A DNA stretch of 50,701 bases, taken from positions 1-50,701 of the forward strand of contig NZ_LFME01000035.1 in NCBI RefSeq assembly GCF_001043115.1, in the 5' to 3' direction. Below the pieces are notes generated by a model. That model was not told the origin of the DNA. It saw only the letters and a program-made list of their open reading frames with translations, and did no database searches. A program made the translations under genes and the position numbers. Below are positions 1 through 11,134 of the stretch, piece after piece; the first letter of the stretch is position 1; every line of letters starts with the position of its first letter. This DNA comes from Xanthomonas sp. NCPPB 1128 (GTDB lineage: Bacteria; Pseudomonadota; Gammaproteobacteria; Xanthomonadales; Xanthomonadaceae).

Positions 1-216
1 GGTGAGGGGCGGCGCGAAGCGTCTCGTGGTGTTTGGGTTGACGTAGCTGCGCCCGTACCCTCATCCGCCCCTTCGGGGCACCTTCTCCCGAGGGGAGAAG
101 GGAACAGCGGTGGTGCGCATGCCCCTCTCCCGTCGGGAGAGGGGTTGGGGTGAGGGTCGGGGCGAAGCGTCTCGCGGAGCTGGGTGCGCGAGATTTTCGC
201 CCCTACCGCCGCACGC
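1..216. repeat. Intergenic repeats, families C and others
   Basis: No gene is seen. Positions 57-102 hold a family C element: a GGGGCGGATGAGGGT-type segment (read on the minus strand) joined to a CTTCTCCC/GGGAGAAGG hairpin. Positions 121-160 hold a second, partial copy with CCTCTCCC and GGGAGAGGGG. The sequence around GGCGAAGCGTCTCG occurs twice, near 12 and near 162, so the region looks like a tandemly duplicated intergenic repeat at the 3' end of the epimerase gene. The same family returns at 49198-49250. Confidence 0.7.
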
Positions 217-1134
217 TTACTCGCGCGCGGCCTCGCCGTCGGCGGGCGGCAGGATCTCCGGGACGTGCTGGTCGTACTGCGCCAGCACCTCCTCGAAACC
301 GTAGCGAGGTCGCCAGTCCAGTCCCTGCATCGCTTGCTGCGCCGAGTAGACGCGGTCGATCCGGTCCGGCAGTGCCCAGCCGCGTTGCTTGAATGCATCC
401 ACCAACTCGGGTGCGCGTCGTCGTAGGACCGCCGGCGCCGCACTGTGCAGGTCGGCGCAATCCTCGCGCAGGAACGGTGTGGCGCCGGAAATCACGAACG
501 TCGCGGCCGCCGGCCCGGCATGCCGCAACGCCGCGGCATGGGCCTCGGCGACGTCGCGCGCGTCGATGCCGCGATGCAGGCGAAGCGCCGCCATCACGTT
601 GATCGGCTCGGGGAAGCAGCGCGACATGCGCAGGATGCGCACGCTCGGCCCGCCCTGGTCGGCGGCGGCGCGCAGCAGCACCTCGGCCTCCAGCTTGGTG
701 TGGTGGTAGATGGTCTGCGGCTGTGGCGTCAGCGTCTCGTCGACCCAGCCGGCGCTGCCGTCGGGCGTGGCGGCGCTGCCGTACAACGCGGTGGTGCTGG
801 TGAACACGATGCGGCGCACGCCGGCCGCCGCCGCGGCATCCAGGACGCGGCGCGTGCCGTCGACATTGACCTGGCGGAAGCGCGCCGCCGGCACATGCGC
901 GACGTGCGGGGCGTGCAGCGCGGCGGTGTGGATCACCGCGTCCGCGCCCTGCAGCGCCCGCGCCAGCAGCGCGGCATCGTCGAGATCGCCAACCCAGTCG
1001 GCGGTGGAGCAGGGCGTGCGGTCTAAGCCGCTGACGCGGTGCTCGCGCGCGAGCCGGATGTGGATCGCGCGGCCGACCCGGCCGGCACTGCCGGTGACCA
1101 CGATCTTCAGTGGGGGCGGGGTGGGCATGGGCAT
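217..1134 (-). CDS. NAD-dependent epimerase/dehydratase family protein
   Basis: A 305-residue short-chain dehydrogenase of the extended type. The N-terminus has a Rossmann nucleotide-binding loop (VTGSAGRVGR, about residues 13-22). The catalytic Tyr-xxx-Lys is in TIYHHTK (Y143, K147), preceded by a FTSTTALYG serine/threonine segment. This architecture fits sugar-nucleotide epimerases and related NAD(P)-dependent reductases; the substrate cannot be read from the sequence. ATG codons at 1134 and 1128 are both possible; the longer open frame upstream lacks family sequence. It lies 73 bases behind metH on the same strand and may be the last gene of the methionine operon, but no functional link is evident. 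Confidence 0.85.
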   Translation of the reverse strand: MPMPTPPPLKIVVTGSAGRVGRAIHIRLAREHRVSGLDRTPCSTADWVGDLDDAALLARALQGADAVIHTAALHAPHVAHVPAARFRQVNVDGTRRVLDAAAAAGVRRIVFTSTTALYGSAATPDGSAGWVDETLTPQPQTIYHHTKLEAEVLLRAAADQGGPSVRILRMSRCFPEPINVMAALRLHRGIDARDVAEAHAAALRHAGPAAATFVISGATPFLREDCADLHSAAPAVLRRRAPELVDAFKQRGWALPDRIDRVYSAQQAMQGLDWRPRYGFEEVLAQYDQHVPEILPPADGEAARE

Positions 1135-1207
1135 CGGCGATGGGCTCGAAGGCGGGTGGGGAGTGCCGATGCAGGCGATGGTGCGCGCACCGGCGGCCGG
1201 CCCCGGC

Positions 1208-3973
<2,766 letters not shown>

Positions 3974-4076
3974 GGTCAGCGTTCCGGAAACGGGGAGGTG
4001 CAGGCGCGCACGCAGGCGGCGCCGTACCGACGCGGGAATGCGCAGGCGGGGACGGCGGGCGTGCGCGCGGCGGACA

Positions 4077-5222
4077 TCAGGCGGCCTGCGCCTGGGCCGC
4101 CAGCGGCAGGCGCGGCGGCAGACCGCGCACCGCCTCGGCGATGGCGCGGATGTGCGCCGGGGTGGTGCCGCAGCAGCCGCCGACCAGGTTCAGCAGCCCG
4201 GACTCGGCGAACTCGCGCAGTGTCGCCGCCATTTCCTCGGGCGTCTCGTCGTACTCGCCGAAGGCGTTGGGCAGGCCGGCGTTGGGATGCGCGCTGACAT
4301 AGCCGTCGGCGATCCGTGCCAGCGTCTCCACGTGCGGCCGCAGGTCCTTGGCGCCGAGCGCGCAGTTCAGCCCGACCGACAGCGGCCGCCCGTGCGCGAC
4401 CGAGGCGTAGAACGCTTCGGCGGTCTGCCCGGACAGGGTACGGCCGGAGGCATCGGTGATGGTGCCGGAGATCATCACCGGCAGGCGCCCGCCGCGCGCG
4501 TCGAACACCTCTTCGATCGCATACAGCGCGGCCTTGGCGTTGAGCGTGTCGAAGATGGTCTCGACCATCAGCGTGTCGGCGCCGCCGTCGATCAGGCCGT
4601 CGATCGCCTCGCGGTAGGTGGCGCGCAGTTCGTCGAAGCTGGTGTTGCGGAAGCCGGGGTCGTTGACGTCCGGGCTGATCGAGGCGGTGCGGCTGGTCGG
4701 GCCGAGCACACCGATCACGAAGCGCGGTTTGTCGGGAGTGAGCGCCTCGACCGCGTCGCAGCAGGCGCGCGCGACCTGCGCACCGGCCTTGTTGAGTTCG
4801 TAGACCAGGTGCTCCAGGTGGTAGTCGGCCTGGCTGATCGACGTCGCGTTGAAGGTGTTGGTTTCGAGCAGGTCGGCGCCGGCGTCGAGATAGGCCCGGT
4901 GGATCTCGGCGATCACCTCCGGCCGGGTCAGCAGCAACAGGTCGTTGTTGCCCTTCAGGTCGTGGCCCTGCGGCGCGTGGTCGCAGCCGGGGCCGTGCAC
5001 GTGCCCGGCCTGCGCGTCGTAGCCCTCGGCGAAGCGCTCGCCGCGGTAATCGGCCTCCTGCAGCCCATGACGCTGGATCATCGTGCCCATCGCCCCATCG
5101 ATGATCAGGATGCGTTCGGACAGGGCCTGCAGCAGTTTCTGCGTGCGCTCCGGGTTTAGCCAGGGCAGGCCCGGGAGTGGGGATTGGGCATTGGGGATTG
5201 GGGAAACAACGCCGCCACTCAT
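4077..5222 (-). CDS. Methionine synthase, homocysteine-binding half
   Basis: A 381-residue homocysteine S-methyltransferase domain, matching the first 350 or so residues of MetH ([33 protein letters not shown]). The zinc ligands are visible: C287 in GLNCALG and C350-C351 in GGCCGTTP. It ends at the usual domain boundary, so MetH here is two polypeptides. ATG at 5222 overlaps the TGA of the regulator by four bases (ATGA), implying translational coupling. The first 21 or so residues ([11 protein letters not shown]...) come from a family A repeat, not from the family. Residues 67-87 form an extra His/Cys-rich loop (H74, H76, C80, H82, H87) before DLKGNN that I do not recall from E. coli MetH. 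Confidence 0.93.
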   Translation of the reverse strand: MSGGVVSPIPNAQSPLPGLPWLNPERTQKLLQALSERILIIDGAMGTMIQRHGLQEADYRGERFAEGYDAQAGHVHGPGCDHAPQGHDLKGNNDLLLLTRPEVIAEIHRAYLDAGADLLETNTFNATSISQADYHLEHLVYELNKAGAQVARACCDAVEALTPDKPRFVIGVLGPTSRTASISPDVNDPGFRNTSFDELRATYREAIDGLIDGGADTLMVETIFDTLNAKAALYAIEEVFDARGGRLPVMISGTITDASGRTLSGQTAEAFYASVAHGRPLSVGLNCALGAKDLRPHVETLARIADGYVSAHPNAGLPNAFGEYDETPEEMAATLREFAESGLLNLVGGCCGTTPAHIRAIAEAVRGLPPRLPLAAQAQAA

Positions 5223-5284
5223 GCTTCGACTCCCGCTTTGGCCTTTGCCTTCTCCACTCCCGAATCCCCATTCCCCAATCCCGG
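5170..5284. repeat. Family A inverted repeat over the sahR/metH junction
   Basis: The left arm at 5170-5203 and right arm at 5254-5284 are inverted copies of the family A sequence (GGGAGTGGGGATTGGG against CCCCATTCCCCAATCCC). The loop between them holds the overlapping TGA of the regulator (5219-5221) and ATG of the metH first half (5220-5222). The right arm encodes the last 20 or so residues of the regulator and the left arm the first 20 or so of the enzyme. Confidence 0.88.
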
Positions 5285-6208
5285 CTTCCCAGCAATCAAC
5301 GAGATCACTTCGAAGTGCGGCGGGCGCTTCTCGCGGGTCACGGTTTCCAGGCTGGAGACCTCGAGCCCGGCCTTGCCGACGAACTTGCGCAGTTCCTTGG
5401 CGGCGAAGCCGAGGTTGACGTGGCCGTAGGCCTGGACCGCGGCCTTGTGTTCGTGGCGCGCCAGGCTGCACAGCAGCAGGCGCCCACCCGGGCGCAGCAC
5501 CCGCGCCGATTCGCACACCGCCTGCGCCGGCTTGGTCGCATAGGTCAGCGCATGCATCATCACCACCAGGTCGAAGCTGGCGTCCGGGAAGGGCAGGGCA
5601 TGCATGTCGCCCTCGCGCACTTCCACGTTGCCGAGCCGGCGCAGGCGCTCGCTGGCCGCGGCCACCACCCGTGCGCTGGTGTCGATGCAGACATAGCGGC
5701 GCGCGTGCGGCGCCACCAGTTCGGCCAGCACGCCGTCGCCGGAGGCGATGTCGAGCACGTCGCCGGTCTCCAGCAGCGGCAGGGCGGTGCGCGCCAGCGC
5801 TTCCCAGGTGCGGCCGGGCGAATAGTGGCGTTCCATGTCGCCGGCCACCGAGTCGGCCCAGTTCTGGTCGGCGGCGCGGTTGGCCAGCACCGCGGCCACG
5901 CGCTCGGCGTCCTGGCGCAGCAGCGGGTCGTCGCTGCCGGTGCTCAGCGCCAGCCACAGCGCACGCTGGGCCGGGTCCAGCAGGGTCTCGTCGAAGCGAT
6001 AATAGGCCGAGACGCCGGCACGGCGGTCGCGCACCAGCCCGGCCTCCTTGAGCTTGGCCAGGTGGGTCGAGACCCGCGGCTGCGCCAGGCGGGTGATCGC
6101 CGACAGCTCGGCCACGGTCAGTTCCTCCTGTTCCAGCAGCGCCAGCAGGCGCACGCGGGTGGCGTCGGCGAAGACCTTCAGCCGGGACGACCAGTCCTCC
6201 AGATCCAT
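5219..6208 (-). CDS. sahR: ArsR-type regulator fused to SAM methyltransferase fold (SahR-like)
   Basis: A 329-residue protein. Residues 1-90 are an ArsR-type winged helix ([39 protein letters not shown]). Residues 110-307 are a class I methyltransferase fold with motif [10 protein letters not shown] (151-159). This is the architecture of SahR, a repressor of S-adenosylmethionine cycle genes that senses S-adenosylhomocysteine through its methyltransferase-like domain. Its position as first gene before both metH halves, with a long palindrome against its start, supports that role and autoregulation. I chose ATG 6208 because AGGAAG lies six bases upstream and the helix-turn-helix begins right after. 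The last 20 or so residues come from a family A repeat. Whether the domain retains methyltransferase activity is unknown. Confidence 0.88.
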   Translation of the reverse strand: MDLEDWSSRLKVFADATRVRLLALLEQEELTVAELSAITRLAQPRVSTHLAKLKEAGLVRDRRAGVSAYYRFDETLLDPAQRALWLALSTGSDDPLLRQDAERVAAVLANRAADQNWADSVAGDMERHYSPGRTWEALARTALPLLETGDVLDIASGDGVLAELVAPHARRYVCIDTSARVVAAASERLRRLGNVEVREGDMHALPFPDASFDLVVMMHALTYATKPAQAVCESARVLRPGGRLLLCSLARHEHKAAVQAYGHVNLGFAAKELRKFVGKAGLEVSSLETVTREKRPPHFEVISLIAGKPGLGNGDSGVEKAKAKAGVEA

Positions 6209-6240
6209 AAATATCTTCCTATCGCGATATAGAGATATTT
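6209..6240. promoter_or_regulatory. Palindromic operator, probable SahR site
   Basis: A 32-bp palindrome centred at 6224/6225. The outer half-sites AAATATCT (6209-6216) and AGATATTT (6233-6240) match perfectly, as does the inner TATCGCGATA; 26 of 32 positions are symmetric. It is very AT-rich in a GC-rich genome. It ends one base before the sahR start and covers the ribosome binding site, so a bound protein would block transcription of sahR and metH. The nearby plus-strand acyl-CoA dehydrogenase starts 94 bases away and might share control. Confidence 0.85.
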
Positions 6241-6334
6241 TGGTCCGCGCGGCGGTTGCGGTCAAGTTGCACACGCCGCCGTATGGTCGGCACGGCTACA
6301 ATGGCCGGACCAATACGCCCGGGAGGGGTTCGAC

Positions 6335-7483
6335 GTGGATTTCAGCTTTACCGAAGAGCAATTGATGATCCAGGACGTGGCGCGGCGCATCGCCCAGGAG
6401 CGGATCGCCCCCAGCGCCGAGCACCACGACCGTGCCGGCGAATTCCCGCTGGAGAACATCCGCCTGCTGGGCGAGAACGGGCTGATGGGCATCGAGGTAC
6501 CGGCCGAATACGGCGGCGCCGGCATGGACCCGGTCGCCTACGTGCTGGCGATGGTCGAGATCGCCGCCGGCGATGCGGCGCATTCCACCATCATGTCGGT
6601 CAACAACTCGCTGTTCTGCGCCGGCATCCTCAAGAACGGCAACGAGGAGCAGAAGCAGAAGTACGTGCGCGCCATCGCCGAAGGCCGCGAGATCGGCGCC
6701 TTCGCGCTGACCGAGCCGCAGTCCGGTTCCGACGCCACCGCGATGCGGTGCCGGGCGGTGCGCCAGGACGACGGCAGCTTCGTCATCAACGGCAAGAAGA
6801 GCTGGATCACCTCCGGCCCGGTCGCCAAGTACATCGTGCTGTTCGCGATGAGCGAGCCGGACAAGGGCGCGCGCGGCATCACCGCCTTCGTCGTCGATAC
6901 CGACAAGCCCGGCTTCCACCGCGGCAAGACCGAGCCCAAGCTGGGCATCCGCGCCTCGGCCACCTGCGAGATCGAGTTCCAGGACTACGTGGCCAGCGCC
7001 GACGAGGTGCTGGGCACGCCGGGCGAAGGCTTCAAGATCGCGATGAGCGTGCTCGACGCCGGCCGCATCGGCATCGCCTCGCAGGCGATCGGCCTGGCCC
7101 GCGCCGCCTACGAGGCGACCCTGGAGTACGTGAAGGAGCGCAAGGCGTTCGGCTCGCCGATCGGCGCGTTCCAGATGACCCAGGCCAAGATCGCCGACAT
7201 GAAGTGCAAGCTGGACGCGGCGCTGCTGCTGACCTTGCGCGCGGCCTGGCTGAAGGGGCAGGGCCAGCGCTTCACCACCGAGGCCTCGGTGGCCAAGCTC
7301 ACCGCTTCCGAGGCGGCGATGTGGATCACCCATCAGGCGGTGCAGATCCACGGCGGCATGGGCTACTCCAAGGAGATGCCGCTGGAGCGCTACTTCCGCG
7401 ATGCGAAGATCACCGAGATCTATGAGGGCACCTCGGAGATCCAGCGGCTGGTGATCGCGCGCAACGAGACGGGCATTCGCTGA
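6335..7483 (+). CDS. Acyl-CoA dehydrogenase
   Basis: A 382-residue FAD enzyme that introduces the first double bond in acyl-CoA breakdown. The order is that of the family: N-terminal helical domain, middle beta domain (FALTEPQSGSDATA, SWITSGP), and C-terminal helical domain ending in ITEIYEGTSEIQRLVIARN, where the glutamate of YEG is the usual catalytic base of short/medium-chain members. The QIHGGMGY segment is also conserved. The start is GTG at 6335, preceded by GGGAGGGG. A TACAAT at 6297-6302 may be the -10 element. It is divergent from the methionine operon and stands alone, followed by a terminator. Chain-length or branched-chain preference cannot be fixed; similarity to butyryl/isobutyryl-type enzymes is an impression. 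Confidence 0.93.
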   Translation: MDFSFTEEQLMIQDVARRIAQERIAPSAEHHDRAGEFPLENIRLLGENGLMGIEVPAEYGGAGMDPVAYVLAMVEIAAGDAAHSTIMSVNNSLFCAGILKNGNEEQKQKYVRAIAEGREIGAFALTEPQSGSDATAMRCRAVRQDDGSFVINGKKSWITSGPVAKYIVLFAMSEPDKGARGITAFVVDTDKPGFHRGKTEPKLGIRASATCEIEFQDYVASADEVLGTPGEGFKIAMSVLDAGRIGIASQAIGLARAAYEATLEYVKERKAFGSPIGAFQMTQAKIADMKCKLDAALLLTLRAAWLKGQGQRFTTEASVAKLTASEAAMWITHQAVQIHGGMGYSKEMPLERYFRDAKITEIYEGTSEIQRLVIARNETGIR

Positions 7484-7539
7484 GGCCGGGAGTCGGGATT
7501 GGAGATTCGCGGTTCCCGAAGTCGGCTGAGGATCTAGGG

Positions 7540-7566
7540 AAAAGCGGCCGCAAGGCCGCTTTTTCT
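7540..7566 (+). terminator. Terminator after acyl-CoA dehydrogenase
   Basis: A perfect 10-bp stem AAAAGCGGCC/GGCCGCTTTT with a GCAA loop (7550-7553), followed by TTC. The A-run on one side and T-run on the other would allow function in both directions. Confidence 0.85.
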
Positions 7567-7840
7567 TTGTGTGGGAAAAGAGATGTGCGGCTGCTAGCCG
7601 AAGCGCTTCGGGACTGAAGTCCCCCTGATGCCGGGATTCGGGATTCGGGATTGGCCGGTTCCCGAGTCGCTTGAGGAATCGGGGAGAAGCGGCCGCGGGG
7701 CCTTTTTTCTTCGCCGGGGAAAAGGGATGCGCGGCGGCTGGCCGAAGTGCGTCGGGACTGAAGTCCCTCCCACAAGGAGCGCTCAGCTTTGTTCTGGGCG
7801 TCGGGCCGGCGCTTCCTGCCTGACGAGATTCCCAGACAAC

Positions 7841-7866
7841 AAAAAGCGGCCTTGCGGCCGCTTTTT
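7841..7866 (-). terminator. Terminator after the RND pump operon
   Basis: A perfect 11-bp stem AAAAAGCGGCC (7841-7851)/GGCCGCTTTTT (7856-7866) with loop TTGC. It is the 7540-7566 hairpin in the opposite orientation, placed about 80 bases beyond the pump stop codon. It can end minus-strand transcription and could also act on the plus strand. Confidence 0.85.
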
Positions 7867-7948
7867 GTTTGTTTCTACACGGAAGGATCAAGGCGGGGAG
7901 CGAGACTCGGCTTACGAATCCCAACTCCCGAATCCCCAATCCCGGCCC

Positions 7949-10900
7949 TCAGCGATCCGGCTGATGCCGCGCCAGTCCGGCTTCCTGCATCTGCGTGAAC
8001 TCCTTCGACGGCTCGTCCAGCTTGTCGCCGAGCATGCGCCGCACCATCACGAAGAACAGCGGGATGAACAGCACGCCCAGCACGGTGGCGAACAGCATGC
8101 CGCCGATCACGCCGGTACCGATGGCGTGGCGGGCGTTGGCGCCGGCGCCGGTGGAGATCGCCATCGGCAGCACGCCGAGGATGAACGCGAACGAGGTCAT
8201 CAGGATCGGGCGGAAGCGCAGGTGCGCCGCCTCGGCCGCGGCCTCGCGCAGGGTCTTGCCCATCGCCCGCTGCTCCACTGCGAACTCGACGATCAGGATC
8301 GCGTTCTTGGCGGCCAGGCCGATCACCGTGATCAGGCCGATCTTGAAGTAGATGTCGTTGGGCAGGCCGCGCAGCAGCGAGAACGCCACCGCGCCGAGCA
8401 CGCCGATCGGCACCACCAGCAGCACCGACACCGGGATCGACCAGCTCTCGTACAACGCCGCCAAGCACAGGAACACCACCACGATCGACAGCACCAACAG
8501 CAGCGTGGCGGTGTTGCCGGCGATGATTTCCTGGTACGACATGCCGCTCCAGTCGAAACCGAAGCCCGGCGGCAGATCGTTGTTGACGATGTCCTCCATC
8601 GCGCTCATCGCCTGGCCGGAGCTGCCGCCCGGCGCCGGGTTGCCGACGATGTTGACCGCCGAGTAGCCGTTGTAGCGGCTCAGCGACGGCGAGCTGTAGA
8701 TCCAGTCCGAGCTCACCACTGTGCTCAGCGGGATCATCTGCGGCAGGCCGCTGCTGTCGGTGGCGGTGCTGCTGGGCACGTAGAAGTTGCGCAGCGACTC
8801 CGGACCGGTGCGGAACGGCGCATCGGCCTGCATGTTGACGCGCTTGATGCGGCCTTCGTAGAAGAAGTCGTTGACGTACACCGGCGCCAGCATCAGCTGG
8901 ATCGACTGGTAGATGTCGCTGACCGACAGGCCCATCGACTGCGCCTGCACGCGGTCCACCTTCAACTGCAGTTGCGGCGAGTTCTCCAGGCCGTTCGGGC
9001 GCACGCCGGCCAGGGCGTCCTGGCGCTGCGCGGCCTTGCCGAGCACGATGTTGCGCGCCTGCAGCAGGGCTTCCTCGCCCTGGCCGCTGCGGTCCTGCAG
9101 CCACATGTCGAAGCCGCCGAACTGGCCCAGGCCGTTCACCGTGGGCAGGTTGACCACGAAGATCTGCGCATCCTTGATCCCGTAGAACATCCCGTTCAAC
9201 TGCTGGATCAGGTCGCCTGCGGCGATGTCGCGCTCGTCCCAGGGCTTGAGCCGGATGAAGCCCATGCCCACGTTCTCGCCGCGGCCCAGGAAGCTGAAGC
9301 CGGCCACCTGCAGCATGCCTTCGACCGCCTTCTGCTGCTGCAGCACGCCACGCATCTGCGCGAACACCTCGTTGGTGCGGGCCTTGGTCGCACCCGGCGG
9401 CAGCTGCACGATCGCCAGCGCGAAGCCCTGGTCCTCTTCCGGCAGGAAGCTGCCCGGCATGCGCGTGAACAGGAAGCCGCACAGCACCACCAGCAGCGCG
9501 AACACCGCCATCCAGCGCGGCGCGCGGCGGATGGTGTTGCCCACCGCGCCGACGTAGCGGTGCGACAGCTTGTCGTAGTACTTGTTGAAGGTGCGGTAGA
9601 CCCAGTTCGGGTTGTCGTTGTGGGTGGGCTTGAGGAACGCCGCACACAGCGCCGGGGTGAAGCTCAGCGCAAGGAACGCCGAGAACGCCATCGACATGGC
9701 GATGGTGATCGCGAACTGCTTGTAGATCGCGCCGGCCGCGCCGGGCTGCATCGCCGACGGGATGAACACCGCCGCCAGCACCACGGTGATCGCCACCACC
9801 GCGCCGGTGATCTGGGTCATCGCCTTGTGCGTGGCCGCCTTCGGCGCCAGGTGCTCCTCGGACATGATGCGTTCGACGTTCTCGATCACCACGATCGCGT
9901 CGTCGACCACGATGCCGATCGCCAGCACCATCGCGAACAGGGTCAGCTGGTTGATGGTGAAGCCGATCGCCCACATGCCCAGGAAGGTGCCCAGCAACGC
10001 CACCGGGATGACCAGGGTGGGGATGATGGTGGCGCGGAAGTTCTGCAGGAACACCAGCATCACCAGGAACACCAGCACGATCGCCTCGGCCAGGGTCTTG
10101 ACCACTTCCTCGATCGAGATCTTGACGAAGGTGGTGCTCTCGTACGGCGTGAACCAGGTGACGCCCTGCGGGAAGCTGGGCTGCAGCTCGTCCATCTTGG
10201 CCTTGACCGCCGCGGACACGTTCAGCGCATTGGCGCCCGGCAGCAGCTGGATGGCGAAGGCACCGGTCGGCTTGCCGTTGTACTGGGTGTCGAAGCCGAA
10301 GTTGGTCGGGCCGAACGCGACCCGGGCCACGTCCTTCAGCCGCACCACGGTGCCGTTGCCGTCGGCGCGCAGGATGATGTTCTCGAACTGCTCGGGCGAG
10401 GTGAAGCGGCCCTCGGCGCTGACCGTGGCGGTGAACGACTGGCCCTGCGGCGCCGGATCCGAACCCAGCGAACCGGCGGCGAACTGCACGTTCTGCGCGC
10501 GGATCGCGGTGTACACGTCGTTGGCGGACATGTGGTAACCCTGCAGCTTCTCCGGGTTGAGCCAGATGTCCATGGCGTACTCGGCGCCGAACTGCTGGGT
10601 GCTGCCGACGCCGGGCACGCGCGAGATCTGCTCCAGCACGCGCGAACCGACGATGTCGTTGAGCGCGTCGCGGTCGATCGACGGGTTGTCCGAACGCAGC
10701 GCGATCACGCTGAGGAAGCCGGCGTTGGCCTTGGCCACCACCACGCCCTGCGCGGTCACTTCCGAGGGCAGGCGCGGCGTGGCCAGCGACACCTTGTTCT
10801 GCACCTGCACCTGGGCGATGTCCGCGTCGGTGCCGGTCTCGAAGGTCAGGGTGATGGTGGCGCTGCCGCTGGAGGACGACGAGGAGCTGAAGTACAGCAG

Positions 10901-11122
10901 GTGGTCGATGCCGGTCAGCTGCTGCTCGATCACCTGGGTGACCGAACGTTCGGTGGTGCTGGCGCTGGCGCCGGGATAGGTGGCGGTGACGGTGACCTGG
11001 GGCGGGGCGATCGAGGGATACGACTCGACGCCGAGATTGAGGATGGCGATCACGCCGCTGAGCGAGATCAGGATCGCCACCACCCAGGCGAAGACCGGGT
11101 GTTCGATGAAGAACTTAGGCAT
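7949..11122 (-). CDS. RND multidrug efflux pump, inner-membrane subunit (AcrB/MexB family)
   Basis: A 1057-residue hydrophobe/amphiphile-efflux pump, the usual size for AcrB/MexB. It begins MPKFFIEHPVFAWVVAILI, the first transmembrane helix. The two repeated halves each have six helices and a large periplasmic loop. The proton-relay aspartate pair is in IGIVVDDAIVVIENVERIM (about residues 407-408), and the Walker-like LALSFTPALCA segment is present. It expels drugs from the inner membrane and periplasm using the proton gradient, in a tripartite complex with the adaptor encoded 12 bases upstream. No outer-membrane channel gene follows; the operon ends at a terminator, so a TolC/OprM-type channel must come from elsewhere. 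Substrates cannot be told from the sequence. Confidence 0.96.
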   Translation of the reverse strand: MPKFFIEHPVFAWVVAILISLSGVIAILNLGVESYPSIAPPQVTVTATYPGASASTTERSVTQVIEQQLTGIDHLLYFSSSSSSSGSATITLTFETGTDADIAQVQVQNKVSLATPRLPSEVTAQGVVVAKANAGFLSVIALRSDNPSIDRDALNDIVGSRVLEQISRVPGVGSTQQFGAEYAMDIWLNPEKLQGYHMSANDVYTAIRAQNVQFAAGSLGSDPAPQGQSFTATVSAEGRFTSPEQFENIILRADGNGTVVRLKDVARVAFGPTNFGFDTQYNGKPTGAFAIQLLPGANALNVSAAVKAKMDELQPSFPQGVTWFTPYESTTFVKISIEEVVKTLAEAIVLVFLVMLVFLQNFRATIIPTLVIPVALLGTFLGMWAIGFTINQLTLFAMVLAIGIVVDDAIVVIENVERIMSEEHLAPKAATHKAMTQITGAVVAITVVLAAVFIPSAMQPGAAGAIYKQFAITIAMSMAFSAFLALSFTPALCAAFLKPTHNDNPNWVYRTFNKYYDKLSHRYVGAVGNTIRRAPRWMAVFALLVVLCGFLFTRMPGSFLPEEDQGFALAIVQLPPGATKARTNEVFAQMRGVLQQQKAVEGMLQVAGFSFLGRGENVGMGFIRLKPWDERDIAAGDLIQQLNGMFYGIKDAQIFVVNLPTVNGLGQFGGFDMWLQDRSGQGEEALLQARNIVLGKAAQRQDALAGVRPNGLENSPQLQLKVDRVQAQSMGLSVSDIYQSIQLMLAPVYVNDFFYEGRIKRVNMQADAPFRTGPESLRNFYVPSSTATDSSGLPQMIPLSTVVSSDWIYSSPSLSRYNGYSAVNIVGNPAPGGSSGQAMSAMEDIVNNDLPPGFGFDWSGMSYQEIIAGNTATLLLVLSIVVVFLCLAALYESWSIPVSVLLVVPIGVLGAVAFSLLRGLPNDIYFKIGLITVIGLAAKNAILIVEFAVEQRAMGKTLREAAAEAAHLRFRPILMTSFAFILGVLPMAISTGAGANARHAIGTGVIGGMLFATVLGVLFIPLFFVMVRRMLGDKLDEPSKEFTQMQEAGLARHQPDR

Positions 11123-11134
11123 GGGGGGAGTCCG

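Larger units (their letters stand above)
7484..7948. other. Gene-free repeat region between convergent genes
   Basis: A 465-base stretch without a gene. It holds family A arms at 7486-7520, 7629-7667 and 7914-7947, and family D sequence (GGGACTGAAGTCCC) near 7610 and 7756. A segment of about 53 bases is directly repeated at 7572-7624 and 7718-7770 with scattered changes. Terminator hairpins stand at 7540 and 7841. The arrangement looks like a duplicated terminator-repeat module between two convergent transcription units. Confidence 0.75.

Noticed and set aside
3974-4076. A frameshift in metH
   Set aside because: The halves end and begin at a domain border, with a normal stop, a separate start and 103 bases between; no shared frame is broken.
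6209-6240. A terminator for the acyl-CoA dehydrogenase or sahR side
   Set aside because: It is AT-rich, lies upstream of both divergent genes and lacks a GC stem; an operator is the better reading.
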